Positions 63,147 to 64,000 of a stretch of DNA of 64,000 nucleotides are shown here, in pieces (position 1 is the stretch's first letter; every line of letters starts with the position of its first letter). The position numbers and the translations under genes are program-made. The notes below the pieces were generated by a model. That model worked only from the letters and a program-made list of their open reading frames with translations. It made no database searches and was not told where the DNA came from. Origin of the DNA: Terriglobales bacterium (GTDB lineage Bacteria; Acidobacteriota; Terriglobia; Terriglobales; Acidobacteriaceae); contig JAICSO010000003.1 of NCBI GenBank assembly GCA_025936825.1, forward strand, positions 186,001-250,000. Reading direction: 5' to 3'.

Positions 63147-63272
63147 GGAGGTCAGCTCCTGAGCGAAATATACACCCGATTCACTTACAGTCCATAGGGG
63201 AAATCCTGTAGCAAAAACGTTCAGGTGCAAAAAAAATTGAAAAATATTACTCAGCAAACGATTACTGTTCGT

Positions 63273-64000
63273 TCAAGCACGCGCAGCATTGCCACCGAGT
63301 GCTTCCAGCACGTCCACTGCCGAGGAGTAACGTCCCTGAGGTGCACTGATCTGTGCGCCCTGTACCATTTCGCGTACCGCGATCAACATTTCTCGCGCGA
63401 TGGCCACGCCTTCGTGTCGTGCGGCTTCGGGATTCGGCGCACGCGACATCCGGTCCAAAATGGAATCGGGAACCGACACGCGCAGCTCGTTCTTCATGAA
63501 TTCCGCATTGCGCGCACTGACGAGAGGCCATATCCCGGCGAACACTGGGATCTTGAAGTGCTCGATTCTGCGGATGAAGTTTTCCAGAAGCGAGAGGTCA
63601 AAGACCGGCTGCGTTACGGCGTATTCCGCGCCCGCTTCAACCTTGTATTCGAAGCGCCGGATCTCCTCGTCAAGATTCGGCACGCCCGGGTTCGCGCCGA
63701 CTCCGATTACGAAGCTGGTACCGGCTCCGATCGGGTTCCCACCAATATCGAGCCCGCGGTTCAAATTGTGAACGATGTTGACGAGACCGATCGCGTCTAC
63801 GTCGAACACGGCTGTCGCATCGGGGTAGCCTCCCATTTTGGGAGGATCGCCGGTGATGCAAATCAGGTTGCGAATCCCGACCGCCGCCGCGCCCAGCAAG
63901 TCCGATTGAATACACAAAACGTTCCTGTCGCGGCAGGTGTAGTGCAGGATCGCTTCAACCCCCGCCTGCTGCTGCAACAGTACCGATAGCGCCTGGTTGC
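63273..64000 (-). CDS. metF: methylenetetrahydrofolate reductase domain, C-terminal part (truncated by window edge)
   Basis: The frame is open to the right edge, so the N-terminus is missing. Visible blocks are LLQQQAGVEAILHYTCRDRN, CIQSDLLGAAAVGIRNLICI, TGDPPKMGGYPDATAVFDVD, and AVTQPVFDLSLLENFI, typical of MTHFR. The wording resembles the C-terminal half of bifunctional homocysteine S-methyltransferase/MTHFR proteins, which would make the full gene nearly twice as long; this cannot be decided here. It makes 5-methyl-THF for methionine synthesis. Confidence 0.88.
   Translation of the reverse strand, partial: NQALSVLLQQQAGVEAILHYTCRDRNVLCIQSDLLGAAAVGIRNLICITGDPPKMGGYPDATAVFDVDAIGLVNIVHNLNRGLDIGGNPIGAGTSFVIGVGANPGVPNLDEEIRRFEYKVEAGAEYAVTQPVFDLSLLENFIRRIEHFKIPVFAGIWPLVSARNAEFMKNELRVSVPDSILDRMSRAPNPEAARHEGVAIAREMLIAVREMVQGAQISAPQGRYSSAVDVLEALGGNAARA

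Overview
The window looks like chromosomal DNA of an acidobacterium of the Terriglobia type (Koribacter-like). Supporting traits are a 'VWFA-related' acidobacterial C-terminal domain, a very large Oar-like TonB-dependent receptor with an N-terminal carboxypeptidase-regulatory-like domain, an ASPIC/UnbV FG-GAP protein next to secreted TPR proteins, several small secreted families typical of this phylum, and many short palindromic intergenic repeats. The assignment is an inference from gene content. There is no rRNA, integrase, transposase, phage module or CRISPR array, so this is ordinary chromosome with a few unusual loci.

Layout. 1-10619 (+) is a surface/secretion block: the end of a VWA-type protein, two translationally coupled TPR proteins, a 1241-residue TonB-dependent receptor with its own promoter, long leader and terminator, then an ASPIC/UnbV FG-GAP protein coupled to a third TPR protein. 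10926-14876 (+) holds information-processing genes: a CCA-adding/poly(A) polymerase family enzyme, a DciA/DUF721 protein, gatC and gatA. 14950-19703 holds an FmdE protein, a lipoprotein with a zincin-like partner, a small protein coupled to cysS, and pgsA. tRNA-Val(GAC) lies at 19752-19828. 20031-23077 has a polytopic membrane protein, a receiver-PilZ protein, a small membrane protein and an Asp/Glu racemase homolog lacking the usual cysteines. 23240-27424 holds two tandem related secreted proteins, the second broken by a one-base frameshift.

27543-33955 contains small and secreted acidobacterial proteins, then squalene-hopene cyclase (shc) and ispH in one minus-strand unit, then an unknown gene, a free-standing B12-binding domain and an AlkA-like glycosylase. 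34238-37247 (-) is a LolD/MacB-type ABC transporter whose permease is coupled to a secreted esterase. 37332-44809 has a DoxX protein, a GH20 hexosaminidase, a PilZ protein, an FmdB zinc-ribbon protein, a secreted unknown and ppc. 44920-49014 (+) is an NtrC/NtrB-type two-component pair plus a proline/glutamine-rich secreted protein. 49018-54818 has a TPR protein, a GT39-like glycosyltransferase, a 52-residue small protein, an MFS transporter and thiC. 54821-60442 (-) runs from a PilZ/coiled-coil protein through a prenyl synthase and glgP to a single-span membrane protein. The right end has a beta-lactamase-family hydrolase, a degenerate receiver, xseB and the C-terminal part of a MetF-type reductase that leaves the window.

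How the parts fit: ispH, the prenyl synthase and shc are steps of one route from isoprenoid precursors to hopanoids, although the prenyl synthase is 27 kb away. Three PilZ proteins imply cyclic-di-GMP control of surface functions, but no GGDEF or EAL gene is present here. The TonB receptor, VWA, FG-GAP and TPR proteins and the GH20 enzyme point to capture and breakdown of polymers at the cell surface. I found no clearly new defence or mobile system. The most unusual items are the secreted surface cluster, the frameshifted tandem gene, the cysteine-less racemase homolog, the HELLE-type zincin-like protein, the PilZ/coiled-coil protein and the families of intergenic palindromes.
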